From NCBI GenBank assembly GCA_022376515.1, contig WTXI01000007.1:124001-188000 (forward strand): a stretch of 64,000 nt of DNA, written 5' to 3'. Position 1 is the stretch's first letter. Each line of letters begins with the position of its first letter. The stretch comes from Lactifluus volemus (lineage: Eukaryota; Basidiomycota; Agaricomycetes; Russulales; Russulaceae). Made by a program: the position numbers and the translations under genes. Shown here in pieces: positions 47,108-60,486 of this stretch. Under the pieces are notes generated by a model, which searched no databases, was not told the origin of the DNA, and was given only the letters and a program-made list of their open reading frames with translations.

Positions 47108-48687
47108 GCTCCACGTACAAAGCATTCCGAGAAAGTGATATCGTGGATCCACGACTGTAATCCATCCTCTATTTCTACATATATTGGCTCTATCAGCAGG
47201 TGAGAACATGACGAGAACCAACAAAAACTCACGGAAGTTGCTCATTACATGCGGTGTTTGAGATTATGGGTATAGCGACCCAGTAGTGCGGTCACTGGCA
47301 GACGTTGAGTAAACAAAAATCTCAATTTGAAGAGATATCGTAGCGGGAGAGAATTTCAAGACAGTCGTATTGTCACCGACAAATTCTAGTCAACACTAGA
47401 CAATAGATGAAGCCAGAAGGGTATCCTTTACCCTACTTTAGTGATGGTTCATGGCCGACAGTGAAAGCCCAGTCTGAGCGTGAACTCCATGTCGCCAGTA
47501 GGATCAATTCACAATGGGCAATATTTCCTCATTAGTTAGTACACTCAAGCTAGCACATACACACAAAAGTAGCGTATGTCGTGGCCACGGTAAAATTGGG
47601 CAATCACAGTTGATGGAATTGAACAATTGAACTTTACATACGACGGCTCTCCTCTTAAATCCTAATTCTATTTGGTCTAGAATGTGAACACGGAGCCTGC
47701 CCATCTGAAGCTCTGAAAAAAGAAATGCGAGTGCTGTTAACAACCGCTACTATTGGAGAAAGAGGCAGAAAAGATAAGACCCCTTGCACTCTGGCAGGGG
47801 ACAGCGGCGATATATCACTGCCAGTTTTGACAGCTCCTAGCAAACACCTTGAGGCGAAAGTATTCCCCAGCCAAGGTCAGGATCAACAAGAGTGAATCGT
47901 CTCTGAGCACAGATTGAGTCTGTTGGGCGAGCGGATGTGACATCCGGAGCTGGCGGAGCGCCTAGTCGGAGATCGAACCTACCGGAGCTTACAAACTCCC
48001 CCGGGCCTTGCCTGTTGTCCGAGTCCGCCGCATTATTCTCGCAGACCAACAACTCGTGTTATGGCTGCCGGCACAGAACGTAATCGCGATTTTTAGAACT
48101 GAAGGGCTTGGATATCAGACAGTGGTAGCTGGAGCGTCGAGTCTGACAAAGGCAACGTGTTTGAGTCACCCTCAAGCGTAGCTCACTGGCTGTCCATGAA
48201 TAAACCCATGTCAGTGACTCGGACTGGGAAAACATTCTCGCTTAGAAATACCTTCGGGGGCTGTTTTTTTAAGAGCACGGTCACAGTGTGGCGTGGCACT
48301 GGCAGCGGACGGGGGACGTCCTAACCCAGGTACTGGCAAGTTGGCTCATATTTGCTGAACGTATTGGACATAGAAATTCAAAGGCGAACTACCCAAAACT
48401 AGGAACACGCAGTGTGTATATTATATCACCATAAAAAGCAGACTTTGTCATGGTCTCTCTCAGGTTCCCTCCAGGCAGGCGGTGACTAACAACTCAATCA
48501 CACACTTGTCACACCACTCATCTTCCCATAGATCTGAGGCGATTGAAACAATACGAAGCATCCGAGAGGATCACTCTCTGGTCATACGGTACAATAGAAC
48601 ATGCAGGAAAAAAAAACTACTGTAATCAAACGAGTTCAAGAAGCATCATGTCATCTGACTCATCACCTGCAAGATTCCGATATTCAT
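47108..48687. other. No supported gene
   Basis: Short open frames only. The right half is the 3' flank of the ankyrin gene. Confidence 0.4.
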
Positions 48688-51600
48688 TTAGATCTTGTCT
48701 TCGGCGAAGAGATCGATTTCGCCATTCGATTCAAAGAAACCATTGCCCATAGACTGAGATGGCGAGGCAAACAGACTCCTCCTTTTCAATTGCGTGATGT
48801 GCTGCTCCTCTGGGTCAACTCCTTTTGACTCCTCGTTGTTCGTCTGCCAGCAGTGGGCCCCGCTGACGGGGGTTTCCACCGCACCCTGAGCAAGATTCCG
48901 CTGAACAGATCGCTGGACATCTGCTATGTGGACTAGCTGTCGGGACCCGGGTCGCGCAGCTGCCGCATCACGGAGCATTATATACATCCGCACGGTGCTG
49001 CCTTGCGACGCAACGGGATCAAGCTCAATCTCTTTACCCTCCACACTCTTCGTGGTTTCGGTGGCGAGTTTCCTTTCCATGTAGTCCGCAAAAGCAACGA
49101 GCTCCGTCGCGAGATTACTGCCGTGCACGAGGAGGCCGTCTGCGAACAGCCTGTCTAGCGTAGTGCGTAGCTTCGGGATCTCTACATTTTGTTTCTCCAA
49201 GTTGAATGGGGCGGTACGCAACAAGTTGGCCAGTTGTTGTTCTGGATATAGCTCTAGCTCACCCGGCTTGCGCACCTCCGTGGAGCCAGTCACCCGCGGA
49301 AGGTTTTTGAGGCAGCCAATGTCTAGCGGCGTCTGCCCAACGCAGTTCTCTGTGTAGAGGAGTTCCACAGGACCATGGTGGAGAAGAATCTCTGCGAGAA
49401 CGGTATTCGTATTTTGGGCTGCGATGTGCAGAGGTGTGGATCCATGCGCATCTTTGATCATAAGAATGACGGGGTCGATGCCAAAGTTCACGATGGCTCG
49501 TGTAGTCGCAATGTACCCCCGCTTTACGGCCAACATTAGGGGCTGCAATAGTGCGATGAGTATCACAATGCCAGACGGAGCTAGGACAAATCTTACCGTG
49601 TTAGAAGCTCCTTTCGACGTTTGGGCCAAAAGCTCATGCGTTAACTCTACCGGAAGCGTCTTGAGTAGATGGGCCACGAAATTGGCCCTCTTCGCATGTT
49701 GGGAAAGGCAAGCAAGATGGTAAATGTTCCACCTTTGAAAGTTTCCATCACCAATTGCTCGGACAGCAAAGAAATTTAACTTACCCACGAGCATCACGCT
49801 CGCTGGGATTACAACCCCTTTCTAACAAGAAATCCACAATCTCCGTGCTAGAACAATAAAAGGCCGCAGTCAAGAGCGCGTTGAAGCCGACGAACTTCGA
49901 TCTGCCCCCGTTATCAGCACCACCTAAACGAAATGATCTACTATGAGCCATACCGTTGGTGAAGCGCTTCCTCCATCAAGTTCGGCTTAAGTGAGAACAT
50001 CTGCTTCAAGGTATCCAACTTGTCATTAATCACAACACCGAGAAGCGGTGATTCGTTCAGCTCGTCGACCTTCCAGCCGAGAAGATCTAGGAGGGCCGCC
50101 TCCAAGTTGTCTACGCTCTTCAAGAACTGCGCAATGTCGTCGTTGTGAGTGACCGCGTAATGTGCATATGCTGCAAGTGGTCTAGGGCCAGCGAGATACT
50201 CGACCACCTTCGTCGCACCAGAACTGATCGCATTATAAAGTAAAGCATAGTTGTATGTGATGGTCTTGTGGGTCTGCGTTTGTTGGATGATATCTGCGCG
50301 TCGTTTCCCCCCCACTTTAAGTCCGAGGTATACTCGCTCCTCCACGGACTTCGTGGGACTCTTCTTTGTATCAGAAGGAATGGGAATCCCGATTCCTGAG
50401 TGACGAATAAGCTTATCGACCATGCCGGGGCGATCGAGTGTCACGGCAAGCTCATAAGCCGCAACATCTGGCCAGATAGCCACCCCAGCAGATTGGTATA
50501 AATCGAGAATGCGTACAAACGCCTCGAAATCATCCTCGATTATACTCTTTTGAAGCGGATTGCACGAAATGCACTTGCCGTCAGCGCCGAGGAGCAGGGA
50601 ACAGGCTTGGAGCATCTTATTCGCAGGAACCTCGGTGCGAACAGGAGATGGCCTCGCTGTAATATCAGTGAAGTTGATTTCCTTCTGTTCGCTGTAGTCA
50701 TCCTCTTCATCCGAGTCAGGGCTTTCCTCATCTGAGTCATCTGTAACGCGCAAAAATGAGGAAATGCGCCGATGTAGTGATGTAGGACTAGTACCGTCTA
50801 AAATGGCGCTGAGCGTATCAGTAAAAGTGGAGCCTTTTGACTCTGGTGCCTGGTATTGAGCAATGGCGATTGCGAGCACCAGCCGCGCCGTCTCCCAGTG
50901 ACGACGATGCAACGCAACGAGTAATGGAGTCCACCCTGTGACATAAGTGTCAGACAACGCAATCTCGAGAAAGCTCACTAGCGTACCGGTCAGCCCACCG
51001 AGTCCATCACGAAGAGGTGTGGTCTGAACAGAAATCTGTATCGGCTCTTGGCCCTCCTTTTCTTCCTTTGGCAAGCAGAGCTCCTGGATCGACGCGTTGT
51101 CCCCTGTCCAGCACGCCTCGAATAGCTCATCATAAAACACCTTGAGATGAATCGGGATAGTGCCTGGAGAGTACTTGGTGTGGCGAAGGTATCCTGGTCC
51201 TTGGGGATTAACGGCTCTCCCAGTCTCAGCAACTTGCGGCGCTGCGGGAAGTGCAGCACCGTGGGCGCGCAGAATGGATTCTGCGCGCACGTAGTAATCC
51301 TTCGTCGCCAGAATGTACTCTTCATTTTTATTGCGCCTCGGTGTCCCGTAGAGCTGCACTCCCCAAGCGGGTTCTCTTTGAGGTAGGATCGAGGCTAGGT
51401 GTGCGCGATATTGGCTCCACGTAGCGTCAGCTGGAGAAGTAGGGAAATCATGCGTTTGCTTGGAAACTGTCGTGGATGGTACGAGCGTGACAACTCTGGA
51501 AGTCCATTGCAATATGCTCATGTCGGTAGTACAACTTCCGATAGATGCCTTGATGGGTGATTCGACTGCTGCGCCGACTGCAGCAAGCAACGAGATAACT

Positions 51601-54585
51601 TCGTCACGTTGCAGAAGAGCAACTTCGACAGGAAAATAAATACGACCCCGAAAATCCGTTACCCGAGGAAGATAAGACCTCGTCCTATTGGCGAAACAAT
51701 CAATATTTCCAAGTTTGGCTTGAAATGACGTTTGACATACCTCTTCTCCTCTGCCCTGGAGACGTCCTCTGGCGAGTACACCAACCTAGCACCGTGAGCC
51801 AGCAACACAGACAGCATTGCGTAATCGCCAGCAAGAATGGCCGAGACAACGGGAAACACGAGCCCGTATCCAGACCAGGCCGGGATGTCAAGTACTTTTT
51901 TTGCAGTTTGGTCGCAGGAGAGGAGCGAAGCCACTATCTTGGCCTTTCCTGAAGCGACGATGCGGTGGAAAATAGTGAGGAGCTTTTCGTCTGCGGTCGA
52001 CGCGATTGCTTGGGCAGCGACCAGCCGTTCTGCGATTTTCGCCCCACAGTCTTCGTGTGGTGTATATATCGTCAAAGTAAGAGGGTGAAGGGGATTCGCA
52101 TTCTTCGCACACCCTGCGAAATTTGGATCAGCACCCGCAGCAAGCAACATATCAACAACTTCGAGTGAGCCAGAGAGAATAGCGTAACCAAGAGCGGTGA
52201 GGCCAAAGTCCCAATCAGAGATGGAGAGGTCCAGAACGTCAGGCTCCTCTTCGTGATCTTCCAAGGGGTCGTCCTTATCTGCTTCGCCTTTCGTAACGTT
52301 AGCAGGAGCCTTGCGAGGCGGCTGGCCATCATCAGACTCTTCGGAAGACCAGTCGTCCTCACTGCTCATCCGTACGCGCTCAGCCCTCTCTGGATCATCC
52401 GAGTCGGCTTTTGCCGCTTCTTTGGCCTTCTGTTTCTCCTCTGCGGCCCATTTCTCGTTGTAGGCACTGCGCGCGAGCATCTTTCCAACTATAACAGGCT
52501 GGCCCATCTGTGCTGCAAGGTGGAACGCGGTGCGCCCGCCGACCAGCCTTGCAGTCATGCGCGCACCAGCATCGATAAGAATGGCAGCAACTTCAACACT
52601 GTTGGACATTATGGCAACGTGTAGTGGGGTTCGACCAACATGATCGCGACGGTTGAGCTCTTCACCATCCTCGATTATCTGTATGACTGCGAGTGTATCG
52701 TTCTTGCTGATAGAACTAAAGAATTTGGCTGTGGCTTGAATATAGGCGGATTCGGCCCATTCCCCTTCGTCAATTGGGTTAAAACTTCCGGAGATGCTCT
52801 GGCGACCGGGATCCTCTTCAATGAACCTTTCAGAAGTGTGGTCAGATTTCAATATACATGGGGGAAAAGACCTACTTACGCGATGCGGCCGCGTACATAT
52901 GACTTGTCCTCTTCGTCCTGCAAGTTATGTTCCTCTTGGTTCTTGGGTTCTGGACAATGCTTCATGTCGGGTGTCAAAATCAAATGATTTCTGAGAAGAG
53001 ACAACGCTGACCTCGCAGCAGTCTTCCATACATTCCTCTACCGTGCCGAAAAAGGCCGTATGCCGATGGAGGCGGCGGTTTTTGTTTCTGGGGTTGTATG
53101 GAGCTGATTCACCTATTTATTATAGGTCTAGCACGTGTTATCAAAATAACTTACAATTGGCACCGAAATCCTGTGAGATAGCAATTAGCAGGGGACGTAT
53201 GGGCGTTAAGCTCCAACACACGTTTTTATAGATGAGCTTCTCTATCCTCCTCGCATGCCATCCCGGACCATAGGGAATGTGCAGATTAACGATGTCATAA
53301 TCACTCAATTCTAGTCTGTTGAACATGCCGTCAGCCTTGAGGTCACCGTTATGCCTAAACCCGGTGTGGATGTATGTTATGAATCCGTTATTCAGTGTCG
53401 GTCGACCACGTAAAATGCCGCGCTGCTGTTGATAATGGCTACGTGCTCTAGGAGTAGCGAGCTTCTCTATAGCAAGTAGGCGCGCGAGCCCTTGGACGCG
53501 GCTGATGGATCGTTCGTAGATCTTAGTGGGTGCATCAGTGTAATGGGATATGAGAAAAATGATGGAGACCGACCGTTGGATCGATTTCTGCACGCTTCAG
53601 ACCAGGTATATAGACCTCAAAGCCACGGGAGGAATATTTGGCCAGCCGAACTTCATACGAAGGCGACCGTCTTGTCATATCTACTGTATTTGACTGGCGC
53701 ATCATGGACACGATGGCACGTGGACTCGCCCACACACGCTCGCCATCGTATGCACAGCACGGCGCATCGACATCAAAACCAGCGAGGACCTCAGCAGGAG
53801 AATTGTAGAGCCGAAGGACAATCTGTACAGTGCGATATGGATATTGCGCTAAGAATTCGATGAGGACTGCTTCTCCTGAACACTATGTACAACTTACAAT
53901 GAATCGAGATCGTATGCTTTGTTCTGACGCAGGTGACATCCCAAGGGACAGAGTCGCGAACCGCTTCATAAATGGTAATGATCTTGCGTTCAGCCTTCCG
54001 ATGTATATGTAAGTGAGCGACACGTCAGAAGGGTATAACCTACCTCCCCCGCTGTTAGTCGTAAAGAAAGAGATCGACGTCAGACGATGGAAAAGCCTTG
54101 TCGTGATAGTATCGCCTTATGGCTCTCTTGCTCGATGTCGCGGCATTCGGCAGTGGCATAAGGCACGCCTGCACGGAACCCCCTGCGGCCACCACGTTGT
54201 TCCAATCCGACAGTTGAGAGAGAGAACCCTCGGTAAAAATACCCCAATTCTTCTTGAATGCCTCGAGGCTTTCAACCATCGCTGGAGATCCCTCCTCACG
54301 TCTCAGAGAATCCGGCAACGGCATGATATGCTGAGCATCACGGTCGGCATCGTCTCTGATGACGCGTGCCCTCGTAGTTCTGATATCGTTTGGTGCGGCA
54401 AAAACATCGACGAGGCCGACATGAATGTCCTTGAGACGCGTATTGTCCTTATCGGTTGCAAACAACCTGCGTAATTCCGATTCATCGTCTAGGGATGGTT
54501 GGAGGGCGCTATCAAGGGAGACAGGCCCATTTGGCAAGTCAGCAATGCGAGAAAGAAACTGGCTGGCTTCTTTGTTCTGCGACAT
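48688..54585 (-). CDS. Large nucleotidyltransferase-like/ankyrin-repeat protein
   Basis: Twelve exons: 54585-54044, 53994-53898, 53848-53574, 53521-53222, 53170-53155 (a 16-nt microexon), 53103-53012, 52959-52880, 52826-51741, 51684-49954, 49901-49785, 49732-49597, 49542-48688. They encode about 1,775 residues. The N-terminal part has SSDVDLFLY near residue 175 with later AERKIITIYEAV and VQIVLRLYNSPAEVLAGFDVDAP, the pattern of a nucleotidyltransferase-like fold. AFFGTVEECMEDCCE and GRIAFIEEDPGRQS link to ankyrin repeats (RDHVGRTPLHVAI, GGRTAFHLAAQMGQ, FGLTALGYAILSGSLEVVDM, GSTPLHIAAQNT) separated by acidic/Lys-rich loops. Similar long fungal proteins are known only as ankyrin proteins. One base seems missing near 54060 (TACGACT), which otherwise stops exon 1. 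All other junctions keep phase. Confidence 0.82.
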
Positions 54586-54777
54586 GGTAGAGAGTAAGGG
54601 ACGCGCGGGGACTCGGAGTCGGAGTCGGACGCGTTTCGAGTCACGGGTCAGTGACTCGGCAGTCCCCGGCGTCGCGTGCTACTGACAACTTTAGGTCACG
54701 TGAAAGCGGTCGACACGCGCAAAGTGCAACCATTCACCTCTCTTCTAGTTTCGAGTCATCAACTTCCCCTCACACGC
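54586..54777. promoter_or_regulatory. Bidirectional promoter between the ankyrin and syntaxin genes
   Basis: Only 192 bp separate the two start codons. It contains a CACGTG E-box at about 54698 and two GACTCGG/CGAGTC words. No TATA box is evident, in keeping with housekeeping promoters. Confidence 0.5.
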
Positions 54778-56023
54778 ATGGCACATGATATCACAGACGA
54801 ATTTCGAATCATAGTCGATCAGAAACTCAAGGAACTTGGTGACTCCCGACGAACCAGGCCCAGGAGACCAACCCATCCCACACATGCTGACAGTCAAGGA
54901 GACAATGCCCCACCTTTCATGCAGGCATACATGAAGGAGGCATACACCATTGTGAGTCATCATTTCCTGTCTATTTCTTGCTCCTTATGTGTGAGAAGCT
55001 ACGACATATTACTTCCCTGACTCGTATGCTTGCTGCAGTGCGGCGAGCATACCTCGACGTTCACGGGCGACCGCCGCCGCTCACACGCCAGGTGGCGCGT
55101 ACGCCAGATACCAGTGGCATTGATGCATGGGCGGATATCAAGTACCTTACAAATGCTGAACGTGATCAAATTGACATGCAAGCACGGACAATTCTTGCGC
55201 GCTGCGCAGACCATGTACGCGACATGGAAGCGCTAGAAAAGAGTGAGATTCTCCTCTCGTTCCTTATACCAGACGTGATTGAACTCTGGTCGCAGATCGG
55301 GCAGAGCGCGTCGCTCAATCATCCAATCCCCTTTACCGCCTTCTTCCAGCCCTGCTCATGCCTGATGATGTCGCTACTGCATCCGAGTTTGTCTCGGCTC
55401 ACTGTGCAGGAGTCACCTGGTACCTCACGCGGCGCCTAACACAAGTGGGCCAGGTGCAACGTGACATGCAGGAAGAGAGGGTCCGTCGCGAGACGGAACG
55501 CACCCGCACGCTTGGCTCCGCTGTGACTCGTGAGCCACTACCCTTGAGTACCAGCACCTCGGAGGCAGCGCACCCCGAGTCTAGTGGCTGGTTTGGCAGC
55601 GCTTCATCCGCACTTGGTGCAAGCTGGGCTGTCCCTCAACAACCTCTGCCGGAAGAACTGGACCCAGTCATTTCGGACGAGGATGAAGATGATGTTGAAC
55701 TATCTGCATCACAGATCCAGCAGTTTGAGGCAGAGAATTCCCAGATTCTGCGTTCAGCAGAAGACTCGCTCGCCGCTGTGCAGCAGGCTGAAGGTCGACT
55801 ACTCGAGATCAGTGCCCTACAGGCGGAATTAGTTGCTCAACTCACGCGACAAACAGAACTCTCGGACCAGCTATACGAGGATGCCATAGCAACGAGTGAG
55901 ATGGTTGAAAAGGGGAACGTTCAGCTTCGTGAAGCGCGTCGTCGTGCGCGGGATGGCCGGAAATGGTTGCTATTATTCCTTATTGGTGCTAGTCTGTCAT
56001 TGCTGTTCTTGCACTATTATTGA
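54778..56023 (+). CDS. ufe1: Syntaxin-18/Ufe1-like t-SNARE
   Basis: Three exons (54778-54951, 54999-55242, 55296-56023) encode 381 residues. The N-terminus (DITDEFRIIV, FMQAYMKEAYTILRHITSL) is the syntaxin-18 family's N-terminal domain. Exon junctions restore NRAERVAQSSNPLYRLLPAL and the well conserved HCAGVTWYL. A coiled-coil SNARE motif spans about residues 285-345 with a central Gln, and the protein ends in a single transmembrane anchor (KWLLLFLIGASLSLLFLHYY). It should be the ER-resident Qa-SNARE for retrograde Golgi-to-ER vesicle fusion. It is transcribed divergently from the ankyrin gene. Confidence 0.9.
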
Positions 56024-56273
56024 AGTTTTTCCCCCAAACTACGACCACTGGCTGTTATCTCATTTCTATTTTGCCCTCTTTAATTCCTGTTTTGCTTCCC
56101 GAAATCTGGTAAGCTCACGAAAGCTCACCCTTATGCATAGAACGACGATCTACAAAGCCAAATTCTACATCACCCATTACAGTATACGACACATGAGATG
56201 ACTATGCAAGGTCCGCAGTCGCCACTTCCCACTCGTGGCAATCCTCCCTTCGTAGTTCTGACTATGTCGACAT

Positions 56274-56743
56274 TCACAAATTGACATTGACTGGGGTACA
56301 GGCGACGTTGACGATGCCATCTGGATACAAAGCCAACGTCAGTGAACCCTAACTGCTGAGGCCAAGGATACAGACTTTGTTCGAAGTTCTGGCAACAAAT
56401 CGGATTGGTGCGGCTGTGCCAAAAATATCAGCCCTTTTGCGCATATTACGAGGACGAGGGAACACTACCATGTGATGGGGCTGCCGACGATGGGTGTGCA
56501 ACCCTGACCAATAACACCACCGATACTACCCACAGCTGAGTTCCCTGAGTTGATGGAGGTCGTATCACAGCATTGCAACCCTCCTGAGTTGCACTCGCTC
56601 GCTGGTACCGTTGGTATCGTGGCTGACGGGATATAACCCCCGCCTCTGCGCTCTAGAGGGATGGTAGGCAGAATGGCAAAAGCAGTAACGCTGCTCGCCG
56701 TAACGAACATCATGACCAAAGAGACGAGAGGTTTGTAAAGCAT
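56274..56743 (-). CDS. Class I hydrophobin D
   Basis: Exons 56743-56469, 56413-56376 and 56320-56274 give 119 residues. A signal peptide (LVSLVMMFVTASSVTAF) is followed by an IPLERRGGGY linker, C-NSGGLQ-CC, a Ser/Gly-rich loop, GQGC, a Cys split by intron 1 then RTNPI-CC, and C-terminal NGIVNVACTPVNVNL. All eight cysteines are in place. Exon 2 is 38 nt as in the other three copies. It is the most canonical member and lies 18 kb from the other three, downstream of the syntaxin gene in convergent orientation. Confidence 0.92.
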
Positions 56744-56820
56744 GGTTGTAAAAGCTGAAGTTTGTGGTAATCCTGAAGGCTGCGCTTTGGACTAGGGATG
56801 GGGGAGGGTATGGGGACCCC

Positions 56821-56829
56821 CCTTATATA
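56821..56829 (-). promoter_or_regulatory. TATA box of hydrophobin D
   Basis: TATATAAGG about 80 bp before the start codon, a variant of the box in A-C. Confidence 0.6.
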
Positions 56830-59800
56830 ATTTTTTTTGGCCCGTTGACTTTGAGGACAAAGAGTGGCAATGGTGTGTATTCTTTCTCCTCCGGCCATGT
56901 GTGCCGTGCTCTAGACTTTCAAAGCTGGCTCGATGTGGAATTCGCTTTGACAGGATTTTTCCTATTCAAACTCACGAATTGTCAAATCGTCTTAAACGCT
57001 CGTTTTTGAGAATGTCGTCTGACTTGTCATGTCCATCAAGAACCAGTGAGCCCTATGTCACTTTTCCCGAATCATAGGCGATATTCACACCGCGCCTGGC
57101 GTGAAATTTACAAAGCTCCTCAGAGCCGGGGCGAAGGCGTGATGACGTCCTCACCTTTAGGTTATCTTCTACAGAAGCTTCTTTGACGGCCCATTCTTAC
57201 GTTTGACTCTATCAGAATAGTACATGAACCAGCATCGGAGGAATCCGACCAAGTGCGTTGAGATTACATCTTTGGCTGGCCCATCAAAAATTTGTTTTGC
57301 CTCCGTCTTCTAATGCCAAAGTCTCACAACAATCATATCCACAACTTATACCTAAACGGCTTTGCTTGTGGAACCTACTAGATTCAGTATCGCACTAGTA
57401 TGCTGCTCCGCAGGTCGCGCCTCTCAATTTACTACAACACGGGCCGCACAGCGGGCATTGCCATTTTGTAACAAACCTTTCCTGCCAGTTCCATCCTCAG
57501 ATTTAATGGTGAGGGACCATACCCCAGTGACACCTAACGACTTTATGTTTTTTTTGTAATTCTCAGGACCGGGTGGCTTCTCTCTTCATTGGCATGATCC
57601 CTAACGTCAATGGAAAGCGGAACGCCGTATCAAGTCCGGTATAGTCATGCCGCGAATTGCTATCCAGTTTTCCGGGCGTATTTCAGTCTGTATACAAGGC
57701 CACCTCCATATCAAGCGACCACGACACCACGCTCCTGTCGGATAGACTTGCAGCCTCCGGCGGACGGCACCAGGGAATAGAAGGTAAGACGTAAATCTTT
57801 CTTGCACTGGCTTATCCTCTAACATGTAACACACGCTGCTCCTTCCGGAATCTTGGAAGGAATTTATCCTGCTGTTCAAACACCGTGACTATCGGCGATT
57901 TTGAGGGTACTTTATTAGTGGACATGAACGTGATGTCCTCGTCCATGAACTTGACGGCGGTGTTAGTGCACTACAAAACAGCTCGTTTAGGCCTGGAGGG
58001 CGGACTAGGGGAAAGAAGCGCCAACCACGAGAACGACCAAAGGCTCATGGCCGGAGCAGAGCGGCTCTGGACACATCGCGAGCGAACTATTCATAACCAC
58101 CTGAGGAACGTGTCAGCGTGGTGGTGGAAATACCTACACTATTCTATTCTTGAAAGTACAGACTTTGAAAGAAAATGCCATGCGAAGGATATGCCTAGCT
58201 CAGATACGAAATGTAGATTCCACCTGACCTTGTCCCCCTTTCACTTTTTTCAATGAGATACGATCTGTTGTGGTCTATTGAAGATCACCTTATAAGGGAT
58301 TGTCGTAGTTTGTAGTGATGCCTCGAGGTAGGAACTATTATAGTAATGCCGGGACGTAGGAATCGACTATGCGAAGCTCGGCGTTTAGGAAAGCGGGAGG
58401 CTTTACGTCGCTCATTATTGCATGTGCCATTGAACGATGAAGTTCAAGAAGACTAGAGAATGACATTGATTACTACTTCCAGGAGGACAAAACCTGCTAC
58501 TGCACTTGTTCAAACATTGCACTCGACGCTCGTTCTAGCCCACCCTACATTTAAGCCGTGCTTCACGGGGCGACTGGCAATTTCCACTCTTGAGTACATA
58601 CACATGCGAAGCGTCAGTGTTTGGTGCTTTTCATGTTACTACACCTTGCGTTTGTTGTTTTTAATTGCCATGGGTCACACAGCAAAGTCACGATTCGGGT
58701 CTATCATATTAGTTCTGTTTCTGGAGGAATGGATGTCGTTGAAAGTATATCAAAAAAAATCGCTGATCGTCATCTGGATACATGGGCCTTCTAGCATCTT
58801 CGTGTAGTAGCGGGCTTGAACGTCTTCGTGCAGCTTGAGAAGAGAAAAAAAAAAAAAAGTGAAAGAAGAATCGGCAAACGGAGATGACTCGATAACGATT
58901 TTTGACCGGCAATGTATGTCTTGGGTGAGTAATTGTTAATAACGGATTCGTGGTAGGTAACTAGCGGAGGAAAAAAGAAAAAAAAATTTATCGTTGCGGA
59001 AATAGAGAGGTGGTGGGTGTCAGTTGGGGCGGGGACTCCTCGTTAGGACTGCCACGGCGACAAGCGGGTGAAGTAAACGAAAAACGGCATTGGCACTGTT
59101 TTCGCTCAATCAATTCGTCATATTCTGAAAATGTGTAGGATATAACGTCTATCTGACCGTGGTTCATGGTCTTCATGCCAGCCCGAATCATCCTCCAACT
59201 TGCGCCTACAATCCTACAAACACGCAGCCAAAGATCACCCTCTGGTCCCATTGGTAGTAGCGTCTCCATTGATCAGAAATGATCATGTCCGCGCCGTCGA
59301 GACCATCTTTTGTCCGTTCGTCAGGTGCTCAATTGTCAGTGTACTAGACCTAGAGAATGATGAATGGCAGAATACGAAGGGCCGAGCCTGAGCGGCGCCG
59401 CAGCTGTCCCTTCGACTCAAGAAAGAGTCCAGCCCGACTTCGTCCGTTCTCGTCGCGTGTAGCCCATGGCTAGGCTCATCAGCCACGAAAGATTCGAATA
59501 CCGTGATAAACCTCGATTCATTGTCTTCACCTGTCCTCATGCGGTTACTCTCTGCCACAAGTCATCATTTCCACCCGTGCGCCACCCCCTCCAAATTGGG
59601 AAAGCTTCTATGACAGAAATGGAGAACTACGGCTAGGCAGCTGCCACGTTTCTTTCACAGTTGCATGCTGTGATATATGCTCACGAATCCAGTCCAAGGC
59701 ACTGGGGTAGTTTGATCTTGTCCTCCGGGCCCTTCCGAGTCGAGCCCAGGCAGCGACTGCCCACCCTTCCCACCATAGCACATGGGCATCGCCAATATAG

Positions 59801-60486
59801 ACATCGAACGTTGAAACTCAGCCACCATCACTGGAAGTAGTTGCACAGCCGTGTCATTTGAATTGACACGAACGTTCATCTGTCGCCCGCGTATCGCTAC
59901 CACTCGATCTAGTGTGTCGTTAACGTTCTTCGAAGCCGTTCTTGACTCAACGAAAAACAGTGATCTAGCATACATAGCACCTAATCTACATCGATGATGG
60001 TATAGTACAGTGCGGAGCTTGACATCGCAATGATCAGTCGGGGTGCGACGTTTGATAATGACCTATAACATGTTGAACTGTTAGCAACTTGCATTGAGGC
60101 CCAGTGGAAGAAGATTCAAAAAATAAATCAGAATAATAAGGCAATTTGTCGTTTGTCTCCACGATGTGACAGAACAGGTCTGAATTGTGTTCATCACGTC
60201 AAGCGAGAGAAAAGAGTGCTTACTAGGACAGCGGTGGCCCTCAAAAGTAGGTCAGTAAGAAAGACCTACAAAATAAAAAAAATTATGATGAATTAGCATC
60301 GACAACTAAAGCCGCGGGGAAATGAGAGAATGAGATTCAGAAAGCCATGCATGTTATGGAGATCAGCATGCCCATGTGGGTCGGAAAGAAAGATCAAGGC
60401 ATCATCCTAGTGAATAGGCGCATCAAAAGAAGCGTGGTAAATCAGGCACATACCGAACAACCGCAACAGCATTATTCTTGCTACGT
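56830..60486. other. Gene-poor region, no supported gene
   Basis: Open frames reach ~123 codons (57885-58256 plus) without domains or splice sites. Poly(A) runs lie near 58844-58858 and 58972-58987. I see no repeat longer than these. Confidence 0.4.

Noticed and set aside
52880..52965. ATG at 52965 as the start of a separate ankyrin gene
   Set aside because: A phase-consistent intron (52960-53011) joins this exon to upstream exons encoding EECMEDCCE, making one longer gene.
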